Of a stretch of DNA of 6,355 nucleotides, positions 1-4,635 are shown piece after piece. Every line of letters begins with the position of its first letter. Within the stretch, counting starts at the first letter, position 1. Both the position numbers and the translations under genes were made by a program. Below the pieces are notes generated by a model. The model saw only the letters and a program-made list of their open reading frames with translations. It was not told where the DNA came from and did no database searches. This DNA is from Flavobacterium sp. (GTDB taxonomy: Bacteria; Bacteroidota; Bacteroidia; Flavobacteriales; Flavobacteriaceae): positions 1-6,355 of the forward strand of contig JAIXTU010000181.1 of NCBI GenBank assembly GCA_027483785.1, in the 5' to 3' direction.

Positions 1-101
1 GTATTAAGATTGGAGTATTAAGATTGGAGTATTAAGATTGGAGTATTAAGATTGGAGTATTAAGATTGGAGTATTAAGATTAGAGTATTAAGTATTAAGA
101 C
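1..101. repeat. 14-bp tandem repeat array, truncated by window edge
   Basis: Five identical copies of GTATTAAGATTGGA occupy 1-70. A sixth copy (71-84) has one change (GATTAGA), and it is followed by two partial units (85-92 and 93-101). The array probably continues to the left of the window. The unit length is not a multiple of three and no reading frame crosses it convincingly, so it is probably non-coding. Near-perfect identity suggests recent slippage or active homogenisation. Each unit carries TAAGATTG, a 7/8 match to the Bacteroidota -7 element TAnnTTTG. Confidence 0.95.
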
Positions 102-162
102 TTCGATGAATTCACCACTTCACGTATCGTTTTGCCCATCCTTACCCACGTATCGTTGGTGC

Positions 163-180
163 CACAGCCTGTCGAAGGCT
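163..180 (+). repeat. Degenerate dispersed repeat, copy 1
   Basis: CACAGCCTGTCGAAGGCT is a degenerate form of CTTGAGCTTGTCGAAGGC, which occurs in good form at 2468-2485 and in another degenerate form at 287-305. From memory, the reverse complement (CCTTCGACAAGCTCA) is a frequent intergenic motif in several bacterial groups including Bacteroidota. Confidence 0.4.
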
Positions 181-286
181 AGTGCATTTTTTTGGCGGCT
201 TGACACGTTCTGTGTTTTCCTCAACGGTTTTGTATTCCGTAAAAATCTGCGAGTTTCAGTGTCTTCTGTGCGCTAAAAAAAATGTG

Positions 287-305
287 CTTGAGCGTGTCGA
301 CGGCT
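287..305 (+). repeat. Degenerate dispersed repeat, copy 2
   Basis: CTTGAGCGTGTCGACGGCT differs from the copy at 2468-2485 (CTTGAGCTTGTCGAAGGC) at two positions over the shared 18 bases. Its left part also forms the right arm of the inverted repeat with 200-210. Confidence 0.5.
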
Positions 306-416
306 TAACCTTCACATTCACCAATTAAAACTCTTACATTTCTTATTCCATATGAGCATAAAATTCAGTTAAACTAGACGAATTTTAGAGCATTATTTTT
401 AACCAGTACCAAAACC

Positions 417-893
417 ATGAACACCTATCTCGCTAACCGACTCCAAGAAGTATTGCTCGACGGCAAGTGGATTGCCAATACTAATTTTAAAGAACAAATT
501 ACCAGCGTTAATTGGCAACAAGCCACGCAGAAAGTTGGAAACCTCAATACAATTGCGCTACTTACCTTCCACGTTATTTATTATCTCAAAGGTTTAAATC
601 AAGTTTTTGATGGTGGAAACCTCGATATTAAAGATAAATACAGCTTTGAAATGCCGGAAATTAGCAGCGAAAACCACTGGAACCAATTGGTTCAAGAGTT
701 TTTAAGCAACGCCGAAAAGTTCATTCAGTATGTGCGGGAACTTGACGAAGCTACATTAAATCAAGCCTTTGTGAAAGCAGAATACGGCAGCTATCAACGA
801 AATATCGAAGCACAAATTGAACACAGTTATTATCATTTAGGACAGATTTCGTTATTGAAAAAGCTTATCGTCCAAAATCAAAACGAAAACTAA
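417..893 (+). CDS. DinB-fold family protein (putative metal-dependent enzyme)
   Basis: This is a 158-residue cytoplasmic protein with no signal peptide or membrane segment. It matches the DinB/YfiT four-helix-bundle superfamily: a histidine in helix 2 (H52, in LTFHVIYYLKG) and a C-terminal HxxxH pair (H136 and H140, in EHSYYHLGQISLLKK) form the three-histidine metal site typical of the fold, and the length is usual. Members include bacillithiol- and mycothiol-dependent transferases and many proteins of unknown substrate, so no reaction can be assigned. The ATG at 417 is the first plausible start and has no Shine-Dalgarno sequence, as is normal in Bacteroidota. The gene stands alone, 119 bp before the acetyltransferase. 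A second, different DinB-like gene lies at 3198-3689, but the two are too unlike to be a recent duplication. Confidence 0.88.
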   Translation: MNTYLANRLQEVLLDGKWIANTNFKEQITSVNWQQATQKVGNLNTIALLTFHVIYYLKGLNQVFDGGNLDIKDKYSFEMPEISSENHWNQLVQEFLSNAEKFIQYVRELDEATLNQAFVKAEYGSYQRNIEAQIEHSYYHLGQISLLKKLIVQNQNEN

Positions 894-1012
894 TCGCTGC
901 TATAACGCAATTTAAAACAATTGACTGTAAACGGTATCCGATTTTTCTAAAATTGAGCTACTTTCGTTTCATAGTGCAATAATGTCCCATCAAACACGCT
1001 CATTAACAGCAA

Positions 1013-1576
1013 ATGCAACTAAAACAGCCAAATCCCGTTCGTATCGAAACGCAAAGAATGAACCTGGTCGGTTATTCTGTGGAAGAAATTTCATTCATTT
1101 TTGAAAAATTTGAAAAATCCGACATCATGAAAGTACTCGGTCACCGAAACGAAGCCGACTACCAAAGTGAGCTTTTTAAACACCAAAACGGTTACGCAAC
1201 CTACAACAGAAGTTTCCTCATGTTTTTGCTGTGCGACAAACCAACACAGCAGGTTATTGGTCGCTGCGGACTACATAACTGGAACAAAGAACACAAACGC
1301 GCAGAAATTGGGTACAGCATGTCCGACGAGTGTTTTAAACAAAAAGGACTCATGTCGGAAGCCGTTGCAGCGATAATTCAGTACGGTTTTCATACGTTGC
1401 AGTTAAACCGCATAGAAGCCTTAGTAGGAAGTGAAAATGTTGCGTCCTTGAAAATAATTGAAGGTCAGAATTTTATAAAAGAAGGTGTTCTACGCGACCA
1501 TTATGCGCTGGGCGATGGCTATGAAGATTCTATCGCGTTTTCGTTGTTAAGAAAGGAGTATTTGAGTGAGAAGTAG
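1013..1576 (+). CDS. GNAT family N-acetyltransferase, RimJ/RimL type
   Basis: This 187-residue protein should transfer an acetyl group from acetyl-CoA to an amine; the substrate is unknown. It opens with the usual RimJ/RimL start (IETQRMNLVG, residues 11-20, like 'leTeRLiLr'). It continues with VIGRCGLHNW (81-90), the strand-4 segment RAEIGYSM (96-103) and the acetyl-CoA pyrophosphate loop KQKGLMSEAV (109-118). NRIEALV (132-138) and ENVASLKIIE (141-150) follow; the latter carries the conserved N and S of GNAT motif B. The usual 'LGF' after this helix is replaced by GQNF (151-154). The protein is full length for the family. The ATG at 1013 places the family N-terminus correctly; the ATG at 982 is out of frame. 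It lies downstream of the DinB-fold gene on the same strand, but the 119-bp gap argues for separate transcription. It is convergent with the nuclease gene. Confidence 0.93.
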   Translation: MQLKQPNPVRIETQRMNLVGYSVEEISFIFEKFEKSDIMKVLGHRNEADYQSELFKHQNGYATYNRSFLMFLLCDKPTQQVIGRCGLHNWNKEHKRAEIGYSMSDECFKQKGLMSEAVAAIIQYGFHTLQLNRIEALVGSENVASLKIIEGQNFIKEGVLRDHYALGDGYEDSIAFSLLRKEYLSEK

Positions 1577-1606
1577 CATTGTAAAAGGTCAGTTTCTAAT
1601 TGTTTT

Positions 1607-1651
1607 AAATTTATTCTCGTAAACATTTCTTTTTCAGAGAATTAATTTTTT
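1607..1651. terminator. AT-rich hairpin between convergent genes, likely bidirectional terminator
   Basis: AAATTTATTCTC (1607-1618) pairs with GAGAATTAATTT (1637-1648) at 11 of 12 positions around an 18-nt loop, and a T run follows at 1646-1651. It sits 30 bp after the acetyltransferase stop and 4 bp beyond 1655, where the nuclease frame would end without its internal TAA. That placement supports 1655 as the original end of the nuclease gene. The stem is AT-rich, so it may be weak. Confidence 0.5.
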
Positions 1652-1654
1652 AAA

Positions 1655-1765
1655 TTACCTCCGCCGTTTTCGCCATTCCCACGGTGCCACAGGATTCGGA
1701 TCACTCCAAACACCAATTCGTTGCTGCCGAGCGCTGCGTTCTAACTGCGCATATTCACTGTTTTT
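1655..1765 (-). other. Detached C-terminal segment of the thermonuclease gene after an in-frame TAA
   Basis: Reading on in the same frame past the TAA at 1766-1768 gives 36 more codons before a TAA at 1655-1657. The segment contains YAQLERSARQQRIGVWSDPNP followed by APWEWRKRRR. This is the usual C-terminal end of staphylococcal-nuclease-like proteins (helix 'Y..LE..AR..r.GLW..p.p..PWe.R'). Because the frame is unbroken on both sides, a single base change in one codon (for instance TCA to TAA, Ser to stop) explains it, not an indel in the adjacent seven-T run. It is translated only if the stop is read through or is a sequence error. Confidence 0.85.
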
Positions 1766-2182
1766 TTAATGCTTTTTGTAATGCCAAGCCAGACCATTTT
1801 TTACCAAAGCTTTATTAACATTCACGCCGTTGGGTAAAATTACCTCGGCAATTAAACGTTTGTACCGGTCGTATTTATTTTTCGACTGCAAGTGCACAGA
1901 TTTTCCGTAGCACAAATTCGATGTAAATTGTTTTGCTTTGGTTCCAAAAGCCTGTTTTTTCTCGGGGCAGTCAATGTGTTCAAGTCGCACCACTTGCTCG
2001 CGGCCGTTCATTAAAACCACAAAAGTATCGCCATCTTTAATACCAATCACTTTATAACTTTTCGTTTTAGTTGGTACATTTTTGGTTGTTTGGCTGTTAA
2101 TTGAACGAGCATTCTCCGAGCTTTCGGTAACGTAGCCAATCAATACAGAAAGCAAGCATAGTACGTACAGTTTATTTCGCAT
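1766..2182 (-). CDS. Secreted thermonuclease (SNase-like) family protein, C-terminally truncated by an in-frame stop
   Basis: The 138-residue product is expected to cut DNA or RNA in a Ca2+-dependent way outside the cytoplasm. Starting at the ATG at 2182, residues 1-25 form a signal peptide (MRNK, then a hydrophobic stretch LYVLCLLSVLIGYV). The OB-fold core carries the family motifs: DGDTF (50-54), VRLEHIDCPE (65-74, with the R, D and E matching R35, D40 and E43 of S. aureus nuclease) and DRYKRLIAEV (105-114, its second R matching R87). VNVNKALVKNGLAWHY follows. A TAA at 1766-1768 then ends the protein about 36 residues early, removing the last helix and the PWE.R tail, so folding and activity are doubtful. 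A GTG start at 2227 is possible but overlaps the likely promoter and would put 15 residues ahead of the signal peptide. The gene is alone on the minus strand and convergent with the acetyltransferase. Confidence 0.85.
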   Translation of the reverse strand: MRNKLYVLCLLSVLIGYVTESSENARSINSQTTKNVPTKTKSYKVIGIKDGDTFVVLMNGREQVVRLEHIDCPEKKQAFGTKAKQFTSNLCYGKSVHLQSKNKYDRYKRLIAEVILPNGVNVNKALVKNGLAWHYKKH

Positions 2183-2215
2183 CGGTTCTAATTTGAATGT
2201 GAACGTAGTTTCGTT

Positions 2216-2247
2216 GCAAAGTACCACATTTTACGAACGATTTTCAA
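2216..2247 (-). promoter_or_regulatory. Likely Bacteroidota-type promoter of the thermonuclease gene
   Basis: On the minus strand a TTG (2247-2245) is followed after 21 bases by TACTTTGC (2223-2216). This resembles the Bacteroidota consensus TTG-N(17-23)-TAnnTTTG, with one base missing between TA and TTTG. Transcription would start near 2210, giving a leader of about 30 nt before the ATG at 2182. It would exclude the GTG at 2227 as the start codon. Confidence 0.45.
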
Positions 2248-2270
2248 GGAAACGTTTGCCCGCGGCCGTG

Positions 2271-2405
2271 ATGGCAGAGAAAATAAAAGCGTAGCAGTGG
2301 CATGTGGAGGCATTTTTAGCTAGCGACCAACGGAAGCTGGGCGAAAAATAGCCGCAGCAGCCGCTGCAAGATTTTATTGCAACGAACAGCGCGAAATGCC
2401 GCCAT
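2271..2405 (+). other. GC-rich structured intergenic element with nested inverted repeats
   Basis: ATGGC (2271-2275) pairs with GCCAT (2401-2405), and GGCATTT (2309-2315) pairs with AAATGCC (2394-2400). Inside are ATTTTTAGCT (2312-2321) against AGCT (2335-2338) and AAAAAT (2344-2349), then GCAGC (2354-2358) against GCTGC (2363-2367), and TGCAA (2365-2369) against TTGCA (2377-2381). Some pairings are alternatives. The hairpin loop GCGACCAACGG (2322-2333 region) and the GC-rich purine-biased style remind me of structured repeats between genes in Bacteroidota, but I cannot name a family. There is no coding signal on either strand. Confidence 0.5.
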
Positions 2406-2467
2406 AAAAAAAGTTAGACTTTGCGTCTGTTGAGAAAAACTTTGTTAGAAGTTATCATACGTTGCTG

Positions 2468-2485
2468 CTTGAGCTTGTCGAAGGC
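2468..2485 (+). repeat. Dispersed repeat CTTGAGCTTGTCGAAGGC, copy 3
   Basis: This is the best-preserved copy of the short motif also found in degenerate form at 163-180 and 287-305. The reverse complement GCCTTCGACAAGCTCAAG matches, from memory, a motif frequent in intergenic DNA of several bacterial groups. Confidence 0.55.
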
Positions 2486-2515
2486 CAATCTTTCAATTAT
2501 TCACTCTTTCAATCT

Positions 2516-2537
2516 CGAAATTTCGAAATTTCGAAAT
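2516..2537. repeat. 8-bp tandem repeat CGAAATTT, 2.75 copies
   Basis: CGAAATTT occurs at 2516-2523 and 2524-2531, followed by the partial copy CGAAAT at 2532-2537. The tract is self-complementary through overlapping TTCGAA and AAATTT palindromes, so it could form alternative hairpins. Confidence 0.85.
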
Positions 2538-2672
2538 CTTCTACTCATTTCGCTGCTGCGCGAGTCCTTTCGCGTGGTGAACCACAAAACGAGCAACAGA
2601 CATTTGCTTATAAGGCGTGATTGCTTTAACTGCAAAGTTCGCAATGGGATATTTTTCCCTTTTTCCTTCTTT

Positions 2673-2695
2673 CTATTTTTTCTATTTTTTCTATT
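2673..2695. repeat. 9-bp tandem repeat CTATTTTTT, 2.6 copies
   Basis: CTATTTTTT occurs at 2673-2681 and 2682-2690, followed by CTATT at 2691-2695, inside a longer pyrimidine-rich plus-strand tract from about 2650. On the minus strand it lies just downstream of the structured element at 2699-2835 but reads as purine-rich, so it would not serve as that element's terminator. Confidence 0.8.
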
Positions 2696-2698
2696 CGA

Positions 2699-2835
2699 AG
2701 CTTTTCCGGCTGTTCGCTTTAGTCCGCAAAAAATACAGCACGTTCACACGTATTGCTTCTGGCTTCTTAGGTCGCCATTGCAACACGGTTCACATAGCCT
2801 TATTTTTCTTACGGGCTGCCGCTTCCATCCGGGCT
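2699..2835 (-). ncRNA. Structured RNA-like element resembling Flavo-1 RNA
   Basis: Read on the minus strand, the element starts AGCCCGGATGGAAGCGGC and ends GCGAACAGCCGGAAAAGCT. The outer stem is AGC/GCT plus CCGG/CCGG. A long second stem pairs AGCCCGTA-(AG bulge)-AAAAATA with TATTTTT-TGCGGACT, with one mismatch. An inner hairpin pairs CGTGTTGC with GCAATACG (one G-U) and then GGC with GCC. From memory, many Flavobacteria carry intergenic elements beginning AGCCCCGATAGAAGCGG and ending GCGGATAGCGGGATTAGCT, with CCCG/CGGG in the same outer stem; the change to CCGG/CCGG here would be compensatory. I associate these with the Rfam family Flavo-1, of unknown function, but could not check it. The element lies in a gene-free stretch and has no clear promoter or terminator. 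Confidence 0.5.
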
Positions 2836-3031
2836 AGGGGAGACGTTACCAAAAATGGATGGAAATATACCTATAAGTAGGTAGTTTTTGTTAAAGTGGT
2901 ACGTGTAACTTACCGACGTGGAAAAAAGTTAGTTCTTTTATTTACTGACGCAAAAGACGAGGCAAATGTGCAATTTTATATATTGAAAAAGAGGAGGTTA
3001 GCAAAAATCTAGCAAACGAATAAAATGGTAC

Positions 3032-3074
3032 TTTCCGCTATTTACAGGTGTTTTCTCGAAAAACGCAGCGGAAA
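3032..3074 (+). other. Strong bulged hairpin
   Basis: TTTCCGCT (3032-3039) pairs perfectly with AGCGGAAA (3067-3074). Inside it, GTGTTTT (3048-3054) pairs with AAAACGC (3060-3066, one G-U) around a 5-nt loop. The two helices abut on the right side, while the left side has an 8-nt bulge (3040-3047). There is no T run afterwards, so it is not an ordinary terminator. It could be a leader structure for the gene at 3198 or a mobile-repeat remnant. Confidence 0.55.
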
Positions 3075-3112
3075 AGAGCACGATAACTTTCGTAGATTTG
3101 TGAGTTGTGTGC

Positions 3113-3120
3113 TATTTTTG
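3113..3120 (+). promoter_or_regulatory. Possible Bacteroidota -7 element before the broken DinB-like gene
   Basis: TATTTTTG is a perfect match to TAnnTTTG. No TTG lies at the right distance upstream (the nearest are at 3098 and 3105, too close), so the promoter is weakly supported. It would give a leader of about 70 nt before the ATG at 3198. Confidence 0.3.
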
Positions 3121-3197
3121 AGCGACAGAAACCCGAAAGAAATGAAAACAAAACAACAATATATTTCCAAAAACTTTAAACTAAAAATGAACGTTTT

Positions 3198-3689
3198 ATG
3201 AATAGTAATGAAACGGAACTTCGTAATGCTCTTATCGACAATATAGTACGATATTTAATAGATGAAAATTTTCCTCGTGTCACTAAATGCCTCGAAATGT
3301 TAAATGAAGAAGAAATTTGGTATCGGCCAAATAGTCAATGAAATAGTGTTGGTAATTTGGTATTACACTTAAAAGGAAATTTGAATCAATGGATTCTTGA
3401 CTACATTGGTGGAAAACCTTTTGAGAGAAATAGGCAATTAGAATTCGATGCTGAAAAAACACATAGCAAAGAAGAACTAATACTTATGATGACTAATTTA
3501 AGAGAAGAATTAAGTTCTTGTATTCAATCAATTACCAGTAACAAATTGTTGGGTATTCTACCTATACAAAATCAACAGGAAACATGCATTTCAGTTTTAA
3601 TACACATTACAGAGCACTTCTCATATCATACTGGTCAGATTGCCTACATAACAAAGTGGTTAAAAGAGCAACAAACCAATTTCTATTAG
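3198..3689 (+). pseudogene. DinB/DUF1572-like gene interrupted by an in-frame TGA
   Basis: Read from the ATG at 3198, the frame gives 163 codons that look like a DinB-superfamily protein of the DUF1572 type. EEEIWYRPN (37-45) leads to NSVGNLVLHLKGN (49-61), with the metal-binding histidine at 57, and HITEHFSYHTGQI (136-148) ends it with histidines 140 and 144. The region around residue 45 normally reads like 'RPNENSNSxGNL', and here codon 48 is TGA (3339-3341). The frame is intact on both sides, so one base change (for example TCA to TGA) fits better than an indel. Translation could restart at a TTG at 3357, but that product would lack helix 1 and its start falls inside helix 2. All three metal ligands are still encoded, so the loss may be recent or a sequence error. 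It is the first of three plus-strand genes in AT-rich DNA and differs clearly from the DinB-fold protein at 417-893. Confidence 0.8.
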
Positions 3690-3787
3690 GACTTAAAAAT
3701 AAACGAAACCAAATTGCGAAAAAGGAGAAAACAAACTAAAAATAGTGAAATTGAAATAAATATTCTTTAAAAATATAAATTTAAAAA

Positions 3788-4207
3788 ATGTACATTAGCA
3801 ATGAAACAACAGAGCAAACTGAAATAAGACTAAGAAAGGTTATCAAAAGTACTGCTTTAAAGATTTATGATTGTACCTATTACTTTAAAGAGGTTCCTTT
3901 AGATAAATTTAATTTTGAAAGAGAAGCATTAGCAATTGTGAGAGACGAAGAAGTATGGAGTTTTTTAATTCCTTCAGCAAGTTCTATTACTGAAAATTTT
4001 AAAGTATTTAGTTTCCATTTTGAAAAAAATCAAGATAATAGCGGTTTTGTAGGTTGGTTAGCCACTAAAATAAAAAAAGAATTAGGAGCAGGGGTTTTTG
4101 TAGTTTGTGGACAAAATTCAAATAGAGGTGGAATTTTTGATTATTGGGGTTGTCCTGAATCTGTGGCAGAAGAGGTAGTTAATCTTATAAAAGAACTAAA
4201 AAAATAA
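3788..4207 (+). CDS. Conserved protein of unknown function, probably DUF6196 family
   Basis: This is a 139-residue soluble protein with no signal peptide or membrane segment. The start SNETTEQTEIRLRKVI (4-19), the middle EALAIVRDEEVWSFLIPS (46-63) and the end match, from memory, a family annotated as DUF6196 in cyanobacteria and other bacteria. The most conserved part is the C-terminal half: DNSGFVGWLA (82-91), then TGVFVVCGQNS-like residues (here GAGVFVVCGQNSNRGG, 100-115) and IFDYWGCP (116-123). No function is known to me. The Gly-rich CGQNSNRGG loop with Asp118 and Cys122 could be a functional site, which is inference. Length appears complete. The ATG at 3788 is preceded by a very AT-rich 40-bp leader without a Shine-Dalgarno sequence. 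It follows the broken DinB-like gene by 98 bp on the same strand, and a long structured non-coding block follows it. Confidence 0.8.
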   Translation: MYISNETTEQTEIRLRKVIKSTALKIYDCTYYFKEVPLDKFNFEREALAIVRDEEVWSFLIPSASSITENFKVFSFHFEKNQDNSGFVGWLATKIKKELGAGVFVVCGQNSNRGGIFDYWGCPESVAEEVVNLIKELKK

Positions 4208-4472
4208 AACAGCACACAAAATCGGTAGCTGTTGCACAACATCATCCTAAAGCTTAATTTCTCAAAGTACTTCCAAAAACCAACCTCAAACAAGCGGTTT
4301 TAAGGCATTCTTTTTGCGCTTTGCTTTCCCGAAACGCTAAAATCTAAAAGCCGGAAAAAGGTCTCTATTTGCTACGTAAACGGTGATATTCAAAAGGCAG
4401 AAATGAGATTTACAAAAAACTTGCAAAACCGATAGCTATCGGGCGCAAAGATTTATGTGTATTTTTACGTTG
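4208..4472. other. Non-coding block bounded by an inverted repeat
   Basis: I see no gene. TGTTGCACAAC (4230-4240) is the exact reverse complement of GTTGTGCAACA (4469-4479), so the whole block lies between the arms of an 11-bp inverted repeat. Inside, CGGTTTT (4294-4300) can pair with AAAACCG (4425-4431), and TTTGCGC near 4312-4318 can pair with GCGCAAA (4443-4449); these two are mutually exclusive as nested stems. A perfect 14-bp palindrome CCGATAGCTATCGG lies at 4429-4442. The block looks like part of the structured tail of the 3788-4207 gene unit. Confidence 0.6.
4429..4442. repeat. 14-bp perfect palindrome CCGATAGCTATCGG
   Basis: The sequence equals its own reverse complement over 14 bases. 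From memory this exact palindrome is common between and near genes in Bacteroidota genomes, so it may be a dispersed REP-like element and not a site specific to this locus. Confidence 0.8.
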
Positions 4473-4609
4473 TGCAACATACACATCGGTTTGGCAATAT
4501 GGCGGCTGAAGTGCTTCTATGAAAAATTTGTGCAAGGTTCAATAGCAGTAATTCTATTGAACTTTTGTGCTAAAAATCCGATACTTCGCCAATCCGAAAA
4601 ACGTTTGCA
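4473..4609 (+). repeat. Large imperfect palindrome, copy A of the elements flanking the protease gene
   Basis: Nested arms run from outside in. TGCAAC (4473-4478) pairs with GTTTGCA (4603-4609) with one bulge, and CGGTTTGGC (4487-4495) pairs with GCCAATCCG (4588-4596) at 8 of 9 positions. GAAGT (4508-4512) pairs with ACTTC (4583-4587), and GTTCAATAG (4537-4545) pairs perfectly with CTATTGAAC (4554-4562). It shares GGCTGAAGT (4504-4512) and an exact 20-bp segment (4547-4566) with copy B at 5868-6000. It ends 26 bp before the protease start codon. The layout resembles an integron attC site (folded, poorly conserved middle, short conserved ends), but the ends do not fit RYYYAAC/GTTRRRY. Confidence 0.65.
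4547..4566 (+). repeat. Exact 20-bp direct repeat, upstream copy
   Basis: AGTAATTCTATTGAACTTTT occurs here and again, without a mismatch and in the same orientation, at 5901-5920. Here its right part forms an arm of the 9-bp hairpin GTTCAATAG/CTATTGAAC. Chance identity over 20 bases in a window this size is unlikely even in AT-rich DNA. Confidence 0.95.
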
Positions 4610-4635
4610 GTAATATAGTTCTGTAAATAAATAAA

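Larger units (their letters stand above)
102..416. other. Non-coding stretch with degenerate short repeats
   Basis: I see no gene here. The stretch holds a direct repeat CACGTATCGTT (121-131 and 147-157), two degenerate copies of a short dispersed repeat (163-180 and 287-305), and a long-range inverted repeat: TTGACACGTTC (200-210) can pair with GAGCGTGTCGA (290-300) with two G-U pairs. The last ~75 bases before 417 are AT-rich and would hold the promoter of the DinB-fold gene, but I cannot pick one out; TACATTTC at 335-342 is a 7/8 match to TAnnTTTG without a matching upstream TTG. Confidence 0.6.
2406..2698. other. Non-coding stretch with short repeats and low-complexity tracts
   Basis: I support no gene here. 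A plus-strand open frame running from 2421 is low complexity (F/L/S-rich) and lacks domain signals. Contents are a good copy of the CTTGAGC-type dispersed repeat (2468-2485), an 8-bp tandem repeat (2516-2537), and a pyrimidine-rich tract with a 9-bp period (2673-2695). A minus-strand open frame of 43 codons (2541-2672) with an internal ATG at 2603 ends at a TAG at 2541, but nothing supports its translation. Confidence 0.6.
2836..3197. other. Gap between Flavo-1-like element and broken DinB-like gene
   Basis: Apart from the hairpin at 3032-3074 and a promoter-like box at 3113-3120, I see no clear feature. GAGGAGG at 2990-2996 looks like a Shine-Dalgarno sequence, but the nearest ATG (3025) is too far away. 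An open frame 3025-3201 (58 codons) ends in a TGA overlapping the ATG at 3198. It has no recognisable domain and contains the hairpin, so I do not call it a gene. Confidence 0.55.

Noticed and set aside
1..101. Possible CRISPR array
   Set aside because: The 14-bp units abut with no spacers, so this is a simple tandem repeat.
186..283. ATTTTTTT (186-193) and AAAAAAAAT (275-283) as an inverted repeat
   Set aside because: Homopolymer runs of this size pair by chance in AT-rich DNA.
1167..1376. Open frame inside the acetyltransferase gene
   Set aside because: It is a shadow in another frame of a well-supported gene.
2541..2672. Minus-strand open frame of 43 codons with an ATG at 2603
   Set aside because: It opens only because of stop codons at both ends, has no start signal, and matches no family I can recognise with confidence. 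Its fairly protein-like composition may reflect a repeated intergenic sequence.
2421..2880. Two overlapping plus-strand open frames (2421-2837 and 2617-2880)
   Set aside because: They are rich in F, L and S from a pyrimidine tract, show no domain, overlap each other in different frames, and run through the minus-strand structured element at 2699-2835.
3025..3201. 58-codon open frame whose TGA overlaps the ATG at 3198
   Set aside because: The ATGA overlap suggests coupling, but the sequence contains the strong hairpin at 3032-3074, has no domain and lacks a well-placed ribosome binding site.
3339..3341. TGA recoded as selenocysteine or a sense codon
   Set aside because: No SECIS-like hairpin is evident directly after it, family members are not selenoproteins to my knowledge, and tryptophan is encoded by TGG elsewhere in the same gene. 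A nonsense mutation is simpler.
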